Below, piece after piece: positions 34,965-43,396 of a stretch of DNA of 64,000 nt (the stretch's first letter is position 1; each line of letters starts with the position of its first letter). The notes under the pieces were generated by a model. The model was not told where the DNA came from and did no database searches. It was given only the letters and a program-made list of their open reading frames with translations. A program made the translations under genes and the position numbers. Where the stretch lies: the NCBI GenBank assembly GCA_035476635.1, contig DATILI010000035.1:1-64000 (forward strand). The letters are read 5' to 3'. This DNA is from DATILI01 sp035476635 (GTDB lineage: Bacteria > Pseudomonadota > Gammaproteobacteria > Burkholderiales > Burkholderiaceae_C).

Positions 34965-35699
34965 ATGAAGCCCTTGCTGCGCCTGTTGGCCCTGCTGCTG
35001 GTCTCGGTACTGGGGCTGCAGTTTTTCTTCCTGGCGCGCATCGCCATGATGGCCGTGATCGATCCGCAGTCCACCTCCTTTCAACGCTCCGAGGCCTGGG
35101 GCCTGGCCACCACGGCCAAGGATGGCCTGCGCTGGCGCCAGCAATGGGTGCCGTATGCGCAGATTTCCGACCACCTCAAGCGCGCGGTGATCGCGTCGGA
35201 AGACGGCAGCTTCGTCAACCATGACGGGCTGGACTGGGATGCACTGGAAAAAGCCTGGGCCAGGAACGCCAAGGCCGAAGAACAGGCCGCCAAGCGTGCG
35301 CAGTTGGCACGCCCCAACGCCAGGCCGCCGAAAATCGTCGGCGGCTCCACCATCACGCAGCAGCTTGCCAAGAACCTGCTGCTCTCAGGCGAGCGCACCT
35401 TGCTGCGAAAGGGCCAGGAGTTTGTGCTCACGGTGCTGCTGGAGTTGTTGCTCAACAAGCAGCGCATCCTGGAGATCTATCTCAACAGCGTGGAATGGGG
35501 CAGCGGCGTATTCGGCGCCGAGGCCGCGGCGCAGCACTACTACCGCAAGAGCGCCGCACGCTTGACCGCCTGGGAAGCCGCGCGCCTGGCGGTGATGCTG
35601 CCGCGGCCCAAGTTCTTCGAGAAGCTGCCCAACTCGGCCTACCTCTCCGGCCGCACCGGGACCATCGTGGCGCGCATGGGCGATGCCGAGCTGCCTTGA
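34965..35699 (+). CDS. mtgA: Monofunctional peptidoglycan glycosyltransferase
   Basis: MtgA polymerises glycan strands from lipid II without transpeptidation. The 244-residue protein has one N-terminal membrane helix (about 5-25) and a GT51 domain with the catalytic Glu79 in ASEDGSFVNHDG, the second motif GGSTITQQLAKNL, then ILEIYLNSVEWG and the AARLAVMLP region. A 20-residue insert rich in Ala/Arg/Lys (about 103-122) separates the first two motifs, as in many betaproteobacterial homologues. It converges on the MATE transporter gene 15 bases away. Confidence 0.95.
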   Translation: MKPLLRLLALLLVSVLGLQFFFLARIAMMAVIDPQSTSFQRSEAWGLATTAKDGLRWRQQWVPYAQISDHLKRAVIASEDGSFVNHDGLDWDALEKAWARNAKAEEQAAKRAQLARPNARPPKIVGGSTITQQLAKNLLLSGERTLLRKGQEFVLTVLLELLLNKQRILEIYLNSVEWGSGVFGAEAAAQHYYRKSAARLTAWEAARLAVMLPRPKFFEKLPNSAYLSGRTGTIVARMGDAELP

Positions 35700-35714
35700 C
35701 GACGCTTCCTGAAT

Positions 35715-37067
35715 CTACGCTTGCTCCGGCGCGACCGCAGGTCCCCAGCGCGTGAAGTAAACCCCGGCCACCGTGGCGATGCCATAGAACACCATCGCCA
35801 CACCCACCAAGGCAAACAGTGCCCAGGCGGGTGCATCGCCCCAGGTAAGTGCGCCGCCCGCGCCCGCCACCAGAATCAGGCGCAGGGTCGAGGCGAGCAC
35901 GGGCGCCAGCACCTTGCCGGCCCCTTGCGCCGCGAAGTACAAGGTCAGGCCCAAGCCGAAGAATCCAAAGCCCGGCCCGGCCAGGCGCAGGTACTGCCGC
36001 GCTTGCTCCAGCACACCGTCTTCGCTGGAGAACAGCCCGGCCCACAGGTCGGGTGCCAAGGTGACGACCGCGCCGATCAGGCCCAGGATCACGGCAGAGA
36101 CGCCGCCGGCCATCCACGCCACGCGGCGCGCCCTGGCCACCTGCCCCGCGCCGATCGCCATGCCGACCATCGGCACCGCGGCCACGCCAACGCCGAAGGC
36201 AATCGGAATCAACAGGAATTCCAGCCGCACGCCGATGCCATAGCCCGCCAATGCCTGCACGCCATGGCGCGCCACCAGCGCGGTAAGGATCAATGTGATG
36301 AGAACGGTCTGAAGCGGCGACAGGCAGGCCAGCGCCCCCACCTTGAGGATGTCATGGAACATGCTCCATTGCGGCGTGACATGGCGCAAGACCAGCTTCA
36401 GGCGCGCACGGCCCGAGAGCAGGAACCAGAACAGGAAGCCGCCGACCGCGTAGTACGCAAGCACCTGGCCGAAAGCGATGCCCGCCATGCCCCAGCGCGG
36501 CATCGGGCCCAGGCCCAGCCCGAGCGACGCGCCGAGCACGATCTGCAGGGCCGAGGCAGCCAGGATGGCGAGCGAGGGCACGCGCATGTTTCCCGTTCCG
36601 CGCAACACCGAGATCAAGGTGTTGCAGGCCCAGATTGCCGGCGTGGCGCAGAACACCACCTGGGCATAGAGGATGGCCTGCACCAGCACTTCGCCATTGC
36701 CGCCCAGGGCCTGGTACAGCGCCGGGCCTGCCAGCTGAAGCAGCAGCGCGAAGAAGACCCCCGCGCCCAGCCCGATCCACATCGCGTGCGCTGCCAGTGT
36801 CTGCGCGCGCACTTGGTCGTTCGCACCGATGGCGCGGCTGATGGCCGAGGAGACGCCACCGCCCATCGCACCCGCGGAGAACATCTGCATCAGCATCACG
36901 AACGGAAACACCAGGGCCATCGCCGCCAGCGGTGCCAGGCCGAGCCGGCCGACATAAAAGGTTTCGGCAATGCCCACCGCCGTGGCCGAGGCCATCGCCA
37001 GTACGTTGGGCAAGGCCAGCCGAAGCAGGGTGGGCAGGATGGGGCCATCGACAAGAGCGCGCGTCAT
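35715..37067 (-). CDS. MATE-family multidrug/sodium antiporter
   Basis: The 450-residue inner-membrane protein has about twelve hydrophobic helices in two homologous halves, with LVDGPILPTLLRLALPNVLAM at the N terminus and VGMAIGAGQVARARR in the second half, typical of NorM/DinF-like exporters that use Na+ or H+ gradients. The ATG at 37067 (MTRALVDGP) is preferred; the longer frame would need a TTG at 37085. The substrate is unknown. It is a single-gene unit between convergent mtgA and the divergent acyltransferase gene. Confidence 0.92.
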   Translation of the reverse strand: MTRALVDGPILPTLLRLALPNVLAMASATAVGIAETFYVGRLGLAPLAAMALVFPFVMLMQMFSAGAMGGGVSSAISRAIGANDQVRAQTLAAHAMWIGLGAGVFFALLLQLAGPALYQALGGNGEVLVQAILYAQVVFCATPAIWACNTLISVLRGTGNMRVPSLAILAASALQIVLGASLGLGLGPMPRWGMAGIAFGQVLAYYAVGGFLFWFLLSGRARLKLVLRHVTPQWSMFHDILKVGALACLSPLQTVLITLILTALVARHGVQALAGYGIGVRLEFLLIPIAFGVGVAAVPMVGMAIGAGQVARARRVAWMAGGVSAVILGLIGAVVTLAPDLWAGLFSSEDGVLEQARQYLRLAGPGFGFFGLGLTLYFAAQGAGKVLAPVLASTLRLILVAGAGGALTWGDAPAWALFALVGVAMVFYGIATVAGVYFTRWGPAVAPEQA

Positions 37068-37147
37068 GGCTGGCGATCTTGCCAAAACATCGCGAAGGCT
37101 GCTGGGCCAGGGGCAAACACAGTGCGGTGCCCCGTATCATCGCCCCC

Positions 37148-37759
37148 ATGCTAGCCAAGTTGATGAGCCTGTTCCTGCTGGGCCTGATCCGTGTTTTGAC
37201 GGGTGCCCAGGCGCGCTGGTACGGATGCCCGCCCAAGGCCGAGCAGCGGATCTATTTCGCCAACCACCAGAGCCATGCCGACCTCGTGATGATCTGGGCG
37301 GCGTTGCCGGCGGAGCTGCGCGGCATCACGCGGCCGATCGCGGCCAAGGACTACTGGACCAAGACGCCGTTCAAGCAATGGATCACCTCGGCGGTGTTCC
37401 ATGCGATTTATGTGGATCGGGCGCGGACCGGCGATCAAGACCCATTGGAGCCACTCATCGACGCACTAGGCAACGGCGACTCCATCATCCTGTTCCCCGA
37501 GGGCACGCGCGGCAACGCCGAGGAGCCGCAGGCCTTCAAGGCCGGGCTTTACAACCTGGCCCTGAAATTTCCGCAGGTGGTGCTGGTGCCGGCCTGGATC
37601 AACAATGTGCAGCGCGTGATGCCCAAGGGCGAAGTGGTGCCGGTGCCGATTCTCTGCTCCGTCACCTTCGGCGCGCCGATCCGCGTGGAAGAAGGCGAGG
37701 AGCGCCGCGCCTTTTTGGACCGCGCGCGGCACAACGTGATTGCCCTGCGTGATGTCTAG
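37148..37759 (+). CDS. Lysophospholipid (1-acylglycerol-3-phosphate) acyltransferase
   Basis: The 203-residue membrane-associated enzyme has a hydrophobic N terminus and PlsC motifs: His40-x4-Asp45 in NHQSHAD and the glycerol-phosphate loop FPEGTR (116-121). It would acylate a lysophospholipid to phosphatidate or a related product. ATG 37148 is preceded by TATCAT at seven bases, without a Shine-Dalgarno. The next gene, nine bases on, encodes a CdsA-like enzyme that would use phosphatidate, so the pair makes CDP-diacylglycerol or a variant lipid. Confidence 0.88.
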   Translation: MLAKLMSLFLLGLIRVLTGAQARWYGCPPKAEQRIYFANHQSHADLVMIWAALPAELRGITRPIAAKDYWTKTPFKQWITSAVFHAIYVDRARTGDQDPLEPLIDALGNGDSIILFPEGTRGNAEEPQAFKAGLYNLALKFPQVVLVPAWINNVQRVMPKGEVVPVPILCSVTFGAPIRVEEGEERRAFLDRARHNVIALRDV

Positions 37760-37768
37760 GCAAAAGGC

Positions 37769-38758
37769 ATGAACCAATTCCTGCGCAGCCTGACGCCGAC
37801 CCAGCAAGTGGGCGCTCTCTTTCTCATCGTGTTCGGCCTCTTGATGGTCGCCAGCGTGGTGTTGGTCGTGCTGTCGCTGCGCGACCGCGGCGACGACGAA
37901 GCTGCCCAGGCGCGCCGCGCCGAGCTCAAGGACTGGCAGGCGCTGTTGCAGACCTCGTGGTTCATGGTCACGGTCTTCTGGGTCGGCTGGGCCTTGGGCG
38001 ACCGCGTGGCCACCCTGTTGTTTGCAGTGGTGGCGTTCTTCGCATTGCGCGAGTTCATCACGCTCTCGCCGACGCGCCGCGGCGACCACCGCAGCCTGGT
38101 GCTGGCCTTCTTCGTAGTGCTGCCAGTGCAGTTCATTCTGGTCGGCACGGAGCGCTTCGACCTGTTCACGGTGTTCATCCCCGTCTATGTGTTCCTGGCG
38201 ATTCCGGTGGTCAGCGCGCTGGCCGACGATCCGCAGCGCTTTCTGGAGCGCAATGCCAAGCTGCAGTGGGGCATCATGGTCTGCGTCTACGGCATGAGCC
38301 ATGTGCCGGCGCTGTTGCTGCTGGACTTCAAGGGCTACCAGGGCAAGAGTGCCTTTCTGGTGTTTTATCTGGTGTTCGTGGTGCAGACCTGCATGATCAT
38401 CCAGCACCTGGTCTCGCGCAAACTGAAGCGGCCCCCGGTCGCACCCAACGTCAGCCGCAGCTTCACCTGGGCCAGCTGGGCCATCGGCGTGCTGGCGGCC
38501 AGCTTCCTGGGCGGGCTGCTGTCGGCCATCACGCCGTTCAAGCCTGCGCAGGCACTGGCGATGGCCTTGATCGCCTGCGTGGCCGGCTCGATGGGTCACC
38601 TGGTGATGAAGGCGCTCAAGCGCGACCGCGGCATCACCAACTGGGGCGGCCAGGGCCGTTCGGTCACGGGCGCGGCTGGCTTGCTGGACCGCGTCGACGC
38701 CCTGTGTTTCGCCGCACCGGTGTTCTTTCACTCGGTCCGCTGGTATTTCGGCCTCTGA
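37769..38758 (+). CDS. CdsA-like phosphatidate cytidylyltransferase
   Basis: The 329-residue protein has about eight membrane helices. Near the C terminus KALKRDRGITNWGG and AGLLDRVDALCF correspond to the CdsA signature, including the LDR-x-D metal site; however, the usual Lys-Asp after the variable region reads Thr-Asn here. It probably forms CDP-diacylglycerol from CTP and phosphatidate. The altered residue and the dedicated acyltransferase partner suggest a second, specialised copy rather than the housekeeping cdsA, which normally sits by uppS. The canonical one is not in this window. Confidence 0.82.
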   Translation: MNQFLRSLTPTQQVGALFLIVFGLLMVASVVLVVLSLRDRGDDEAAQARRAELKDWQALLQTSWFMVTVFWVGWALGDRVATLLFAVVAFFALREFITLSPTRRGDHRSLVLAFFVVLPVQFILVGTERFDLFTVFIPVYVFLAIPVVSALADDPQRFLERNAKLQWGIMVCVYGMSHVPALLLLDFKGYQGKSAFLVFYLVFVVQTCMIIQHLVSRKLKRPPVAPNVSRSFTWASWAIGVLAASFLGGLLSAITPFKPAQALAMALIACVAGSMGHLVMKALKRDRGITNWGGQGRSVTGAAGLLDRVDALCFAAPVFFHSVRWYFGL

Positions 38759-38775
38759 CTTTCCGACCCTGACCC

Positions 38776-39321
38776 ATGCGAATTCTCGGCATTGACCCCG
38801 GCCTGCAAACCACCGGCTTCGGCGTGATCGACGTCGAAGGCTCGGCCTTGAGCTATGTTGCCAGCGGCACGATCCGCACGACCCACCTGGACCTGGGCGA
38901 CTTGCCGGGCCGCTTGAAGGTGCTGTTCGACGGCATCTGCGAAGTCTCGGCGCGCTACCAGCCGCAAGCGGCTTCGGTGGAGATCGTCTTTGTCAACGTC
39001 AACCCACAGTCCACGCTGCTGCTCGGCCAGGCGCGCGGCGCCTGCATCACGGCCCTTGTGTCATGTGATTTGAAGGTGGCGGAATACACCGCGCTGCAAA
39101 TGAAGAAAGCCGTGGTGGGCCATGGCCGCGCCGCCAAGACGCAGGTGCAGGAAATGGTGCGGCGCTTGTTGAAACTGCCAGGCCTGCCGGGCACCGACGC
39201 GGCGGACGCCCTCGGCCTGGCGATCACGCACGCGCACGTGGGGCACGCCATGGGGCGCCTGGCCAGCGCGACGACGCTGCAACGCAAGACGAGTTCGATG
39301 TATCGCGACGGGAGGTACTAG
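38776..39321 (+). CDS. ruvC: Holliday junction resolvase
   Basis: RuvC cuts four-way DNA junctions made during recombination, guided by RuvAB. The 181 residues match the family. Catalytic acidic residues are Asp7 in [14 protein letters not shown], Glu69 in SVEIVF, and Asp141/Asp144 in [14 protein letters not shown]. ruvA and ruvB are not adjacent, as in many betaproteobacteria where ruvC is separate. It follows the CdsA-like gene by 17 bases and converges with the chemotaxis receptor gene 15 bases away. Confidence 0.97.
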   Translation: MRILGIDPGLQTTGFGVIDVEGSALSYVASGTIRTTHLDLGDLPGRLKVLFDGICEVSARYQPQAASVEIVFVNVNPQSTLLLGQARGACITALVSCDLKVAEYTALQMKKAVVGHGRAAKTQVQEMVRRLLKLPGLPGTDAADALGLAITHAHVGHAMGRLASATTLQRKTSSMYRDGRY

Positions 39322-39336
39322 CTCCACCACGCGGGA

Positions 39337-40956
39337 TCAATCGCGCGCGATGCGCAGCATGGCTGGCGACGCTCCAACTGCTGGTGCGCCGCGCCCCGCG
39401 TCATTGAGCTTGAACTGGCTCACGGCGCGCGTGAGTTGCATGGCCTGGTCCTTCAGCGACTCCGATGCGGCGGCGGACTGCTCCACCAGCGCCGCATTCT
39501 GCTGCGTCATCTGGTCGAGTTCGCGCACGGATGAGCTGACCTGGCCGATGCCGTTGCTTTGCTCGCTCGCGGCTGCCGTGATCTCGCCGATGATGTCGGT
39601 CACGCGCCGCACGCTGCTGACGATTTCGTCCATGGTCTTGCCCGCATCGGCCACCAGCCGCGTGCCGCCTTCGACCTTGTCCACCGAGGCGCCGATCAGC
39701 TCCTTGATCTCCTTGGCCGCCGCCGCGCTGCGCCCGGCCAGGCTGCGCACCTCGCTGGCCACCACCGCAAAGCCTCGGCCCTGCTCGCCGGCGCGCGCTG
39801 CTTCCACCGCGGCGTTCAGCGCCAGGATGTTGGTCTGGAATGCGATGCCATCGATCACGCCGATGATGTCGGAGATCTTCTTGGAGCTGGCGTTGATGTC
39901 GCCCATGGTCGACACCACCTGCGAAACCACCGAACCGCCGCGCGCCGCGACCTCGGCCGCCGAGTTGGCGAACTGGTTGGCCTGGCGTGAAGACTCGGCG
40001 CTTTGCTGCACCGTGTCGGTGAGCTGCGCCATGGACGAAGCCGCCACCTGCAGGTTGGAAGCCGTCTGCTCGGTGCGGTGGCTCAAGTCCTGGTTGCCGG
40101 TGGCGATCTCGCCGCTGGCCAACGAAATGCTTTCGGCCGCCTGCTGCACCTGGCGCACCAGGTCGCGCAAGGCGTCCTGCATGCGGCCCATGGCCTGCAC
40201 CAGCTGCCCCACTTCGTCGTTCTGGCTCTCGTCGACATCATTGGACAAATCGCCGCGGGCAATGCGTTCCGCGAGGTCACGCGCCTGGCCGAGCGAGCGG
40301 GTGATGGCGCTCACGCTGAACAGCGTCAACGGCACCAGCACCACGAGCGCAACCACCAGCACGCCCACCAGCAGGCCGGAGAGCATCGCCGTGCGCGATT
40401 CAATGCCCTGCTGCGAAGCCTGCATCTGCTCGCGCGCCTTGATCGCCAGGTCATACAGCAGCTTGTCGGCAGTTTGCATGTGCTGTTTCACGCGGTCGGC
40501 ATAGGCGCCGGCGGCCGAGCCTTCGATCTGCGCGCGCTCGATCTGCTCGAACACCGGCGCGATGCCGTCCTCGTACTGCTTGACCGCGGCCAGCGACTGG
40601 TCGATGGCCTGGGTGTATTCGGCGTCCGCGGCCTGTACCTGGCGCACTTCACCCAGTTGCTTGCGCAAGCTGTCCAGTGACTTCTTCCAGTTGCCGCGAA
40701 GCGCCGCCACCTCGACCGCGTTGTTGAAATTGATGATGATGTCTTTTTCGATGCGCCGCGCCTCGCCCAAGGTGGTGCGCAGGTCGCTGATATCGGTCAG
40801 CACTTGCACCTTCTGCTCGATTAGCACCTTGACCGTACCGCGGGTGTTGTCCAGCGCCCAGTACCCCATCGCGCCAATCAATACGAGCAGCGCCAGCGCA
40901 AACAGCGTGCCGAAGTACAGGCGCGCACGGATCGACAGTCGGCTTAGAAAGTTCAT
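39337..40956 (-). CDS. Methyl-accepting chemotaxis protein
   Basis: With ATG 40956 (GGAGGG upstream) the protein has 539 residues. Order: a membrane helix (about 12-32), a helical periplasmic sensor of the four-helix-bundle type (about 33-190), a second membrane helix (about 195-217), a HAMP domain (about 218-270) and a cytoplasmic signalling coiled coil whose hairpin tip is [37 protein letters not shown] (positions about 365-400, the invariant tip). No C-terminal CheR-binding pentapeptide is present. Ligand unknown; no che genes are nearby. Confidence 0.94.
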   Translation of the reverse strand: MNFLSRLSIRARLYFGTLFALALLVLIGAMGYWALDNTRGTVKVLIEQKVQVLTDISDLRTTLGEARRIEKDIIINFNNAVEVAALRGNWKKSLDSLRKQLGEVRQVQAADAEYTQAIDQSLAAVKQYEDGIAPVFEQIERAQIEGSAAGAYADRVKQHMQTADKLLYDLAIKAREQMQASQQGIESRTAMLSGLLVGVLVVALVVLVPLTLFSVSAITRSLGQARDLAERIARGDLSNDVDESQNDEVGQLVQAMGRMQDALRDLVRQVQQAAESISLASGEIATGNQDLSHRTEQTASNLQVAASSMAQLTDTVQQSAESSRQANQFANSAAEVAARGGSVVSQVVSTMGDINASSKKISDIIGVIDGIAFQTNILALNAAVEAARAGEQGRGFAVVASEVRSLAGRSAAAAKEIKELIGASVDKVEGGTRLVADAGKTMDEIVSSVRRVTDIIGEITAAASEQSNGIGQVSSSVRELDQMTQQNAALVEQSAAASESLKDQAMQLTRAVSQFKLNDAGRGAPAVGASPAMLRIARD

Positions 40957-41159
40957 CGGCCCTCCAGGCATATGGATGGAGGCACTAGCAATTGATGCGC
41001 CAGCACAAGCCCGGGTCGGGCTCTTTCGTCAGCGGGCACCCCGCGTCGGGGCATGCCACCGGGCCACGCATGGCCTCCACGGAGCGAGATTCTCTTACAT
41101 CCCGCCCACGCAAAACCTCGAATGCCGGGAAAGTCCTGATCTCCCGTACCCGGGCTATG

Positions 41160-41336
41160 TCAGGCTATTCGCTCCAGGATCAGCACCGCAAAAAAGGCAA
41201 ACGCGGCGATCAGGGTCCATTTGAGCGTGATCAGCCCGAAGCGCTTGAAGCGCGGCTGCCCGGTACCCGCATAGAACGCGAATGACACGGCCGCAGCCAG
41301 CAACAGCAGCAGGATCGCCCAGCGAAAGAGCAGCAT
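41160..41336 (-). CDS. 58-residue two-helix membrane protein downstream of lpxC
   Basis: This short frame starts with ATG six bases after the lpxC stop and ends with TGA at 41160-41162. The sequence has two hydrophobic helices, about residues 3-23 (WAILLLLLAAAVSFAF) and 36-54, joined by a basic loop (QPRFKRFG). Length, hydrophobicity and tight coupling to lpxC make it a credible gene, probably an inner-membrane micro-protein. I cannot assign a function; regulation or stabilisation of lipid A synthesis is only a guess from position. Confidence 0.72.
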   Translation of the reverse strand: MLLFRWAILLLLLAAAVSFAFYAGTGQPRFKRFGLITLKWTLIAAFAFFAVLILERIA

Positions 41337-41342
41337 GGCGCC

Positions 41343-42266
41343 CTACCAGGCTGGGGCCAGCTGGGCAAAGCCCTTGGGCGCAAGTGACTCTTGGTCGAAG
41401 GTCACGACCTCATAGGCGTCCGGTCGCGCCAGCAGCGCGCGCAGCAGCTTGTTGTTCAACGCATGGCCCGAGCGGAACGCGGTGTAGGAGGCCAGCAAGG
41501 GCTTGCCGATCAGGTACAGGTCGCCCATGGCGTCCAGGATCTTGTGCTTGACGAATTCATCGTCATAGCGCAGGCCATCGCTGTTGAGTACCTTGTAGTC
41601 GTCCATCACGATGGCGTTGTCCAGGCCGCCGCCCAGGGCCAGGCCCTTGGCACGCATCATCTCCACATCCTTGGTGAAGCCAAAGGTGCGCGCACGCGCG
41701 ATGTCGCGGCTGTAGTTGCCGCGGCTCATGTCGAACTCCACGCGCTGGCCGGTCGAATCGACGGCCGGGTGGTCGAAGTCGATTTCGAAGCTGAGCTTGT
41801 AGCCGTGATAAGGCTCCACGCGGGCCCACTTGAGGTTGGCGCCCTCGCCTTCACGCACCTCGATCGGCTGCATCACCCGGATGAAGCGCTTGGGTGCCTT
41901 TTGCTGCACCACGCCGGCGCTTTGCAGCAGGAAGACGAACGAGGCGGCCGAGCCGTCAAGAATGGGCACCTCTTCGGCGGTGATGTCCACGTAGAGGTTG
42001 TCGATACCCAGGCCGGCACAGGCCGACATCAGATGCTCCACCGTATGCACCTTGGCGCCGCCGCTGGAGATGGTGGAGGCCAGGCGCGTATCGGTCACGG
42101 CCATCGCGGAAATCGGGATGTCCACCGGCTCGGGCAGATCGACGCGGCGAAACACGATACCGGTGTCCGGTTGTGCGGGCCGCAAGGTCAGCTCCACGCG
42201 CTGGCCGCTGTGCAGGCCGACGCCGACCGCGCTGGTCAGGGATTTGAGAGTTCGTTGCTGCAGCAT
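41343..42266 (-). CDS. lpxC: UDP-3-O-acyl-N-acetylglucosamine deacetylase
   Basis: LpxC is the zinc-dependent committed step of lipid A synthesis. Two ATGs stand in a row; the second (42266) is preferred because it gives the usual start MLQQRTLKS and because a TAAAAT at 42273-42278 would start transcription exactly there. The 307 residues include zinc ligands His78 (HTVEHL), His241 and Asp245 ([10 protein letters not shown]) and the catalytic His268 (SGHALNN). It is normally right after ftsZ; here a hydrolase gene and a terminator lie between, which fits its having its own promoter. Confidence 0.96.
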   Translation of the reverse strand: MLQQRTLKSLTSAVGVGLHSGQRVELTLRPAQPDTGIVFRRVDLPEPVDIPISAMAVTDTRLASTISSGGAKVHTVEHLMSACAGLGIDNLYVDITAEEVPILDGSAASFVFLLQSAGVVQQKAPKRFIRVMQPIEVREGEGANLKWARVEPYHGYKLSFEIDFDHPAVDSTGQRVEFDMSRGNYSRDIARARTFGFTKDVEMMRAKGLALGGGLDNAIVMDDYKVLNSDGLRYDDEFVKHKILDAMGDLYLIGKPLLASYTAFRSGHALNNKLLRALLARPDAYEVVTFDQESLAPKGFAQLAPAW

Positions 42267-42335
42267 CATGCGATTTTACTTTTGGAAGAGGCACAAGCGT
42301 TGTTCGCGCGGGCTATGACCTTGATAGGGACGGCG

Positions 42336-43319
42336 TCACAGGTGCTTCTTGAAAAAGCCCATCCAATGCGGCACGGCAATGAAACGGTCTTTCCAGTAGC
42401 CGGTGTGGTAGCCCTTGCTCACGCATTTGGCCATCATGGCGTTGGCATCTTCCCCGGGCGCTTGCATGCCGCTGTTCAATTCGGTGGTGCCGTTCTCGTC
42501 GATCAGCACGTCGCAGTTGGCATAGTGCGGGCCAAAACTGCGCTGCCGTTTGTAAGGTGCATCGAAGCTGTGGCCCTCGCCGGGGATCACCACGATGGCC
42601 GCATTGCCGCCGCGGCCGTTCATCCAGCCGACGTGCCGCTCGCAGTAGCGGCTGGGCGTCTCGTTGTCCACCTCGCCGGTGATGAAGAGGAATGGCGTGC
42701 CTGCGTAGGCGTCGCGCTTGGCATTGCGATAGCCGCAATAGCCGTACATGCCGACCACCGCGTCCAGCGGCTTGAGCTGGACCTCATTGGCGTACAGGCG
42801 CCGCGCATTGCGCTCGATCAGCGCCAAGGCGAACTTCTGCTGCATCATCACCGCGGCACCGCCGCCCTGTGACTCGCCAATGCTGCCGACCTTCTCGAAT
42901 CCGCGCGCGCGCAGCCAGGCGGCCGCGGTCAGGCTGTCGGAAGCCATGTTGAATTCGTTGCCGCCTTTGCGCGAAGCCGCTGCGTAGTCGTTGTGCGTCA
43001 CGTCAATGCCGCGCGGGGCCCAGTGGTCGATCACCAGGGCGGCGAAGCCTTCTTTTTGCAGACTGTCCACATAGTCGTACATGCGGCTGTCGATGCCTTG
43101 CGAGCCATGCGAAATCAGCACGGCCTTGCTCTGGCCGGGCTTGGAAAACAGAAATCCCTGGGCGTCCAGCTTGTTGCAGATGAAGGGCACGCCGAAACAG
43201 GCAACGCTTTGCCAACTCACCCTTTCGGCCTGCGCAGGGCCGGCCGTCTGGGCCTGCGCGAGGCTGGCGAGCAACAGGGCTGCCAGGCTGGCGACTGCGA
43301 GAAACGCGGTTTTTCCCAT
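42336..43319 (-). CDS. Secreted dienelactone-hydrolase-like alpha/beta-hydrolase
   Basis: The 327-residue protein has a Sec signal peptide cleaved near AQA-QT (residue 23/24). The mature alpha/beta-hydrolase has HGSQG as the oxyanion region (71-75), nucleophile Ser150 in GESQGG, Asp about 218 in ITGEVDNET and His about 250 in PGEGHSF, the arrangement of the dienelactone hydrolase family. Four Cys residues in the mature part suggest disulfides. The substrate is unknown. It interrupts the ftsZ-lpxC pair that is adjacent in most relatives, and lies behind the ftsZ terminator, so it looks like a later insertion into the cluster. Confidence 0.83.
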   Translation of the reverse strand: MGKTAFLAVASLAALLLASLAQAQTAGPAQAERVSWQSVACFGVPFICNKLDAQGFLFSKPGQSKAVLISHGSQGIDSRMYDYVDSLQKEGFAALVIDHWAPRGIDVTHNDYAAASRKGGNEFNMASDSLTAAAWLRARGFEKVGSIGESQGGGAAVMMQQKFALALIERNARRLYANEVQLKPLDAVVGMYGYCGYRNAKRDAYAGTPFLFITGEVDNETPSRYCERHVGWMNGRGGNAAIVVIPGEGHSFDAPYKRQRSFGPHYANCDVLIDENGTTELNSGMQAPGEDANAMMAKCVSKGYHTGYWKDRFIAVPHWMGFFKKHL

Positions 43320-43337
43320 GCGAGGAACCTCGATCCA

Positions 43338-43373
43338 AGAAAGAAAAAGAGGTGGGCACGACCCGCGCCCACC
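43338..43373 (-). terminator. Intrinsic terminator after ftsZ
   Basis: On the minus strand GGTGGGC (43373-43367), a 9-base loop and GCCCACC (43357-43351) form a 7-bp stem followed by TCTTTTTCTT. It lies 24 bases after the ftsZ stop and ends the long dcw transcript before the hydrolase gene. Confidence 0.75.
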
Positions 43374-43396
43374 CCGAACACCCCCTTGGAGAACGC

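Noticed and set aside
40957..41159. Regulatory RNA or small gene in the 203 bases between the chemotaxis receptor and the lpxC-linked micro-protein
   Set aside because: Open frames here are short and Arg/Pro-rich, and I see no strong hairpin with a U-tract or known RNA motif. I see nothing I can name in this stretch.
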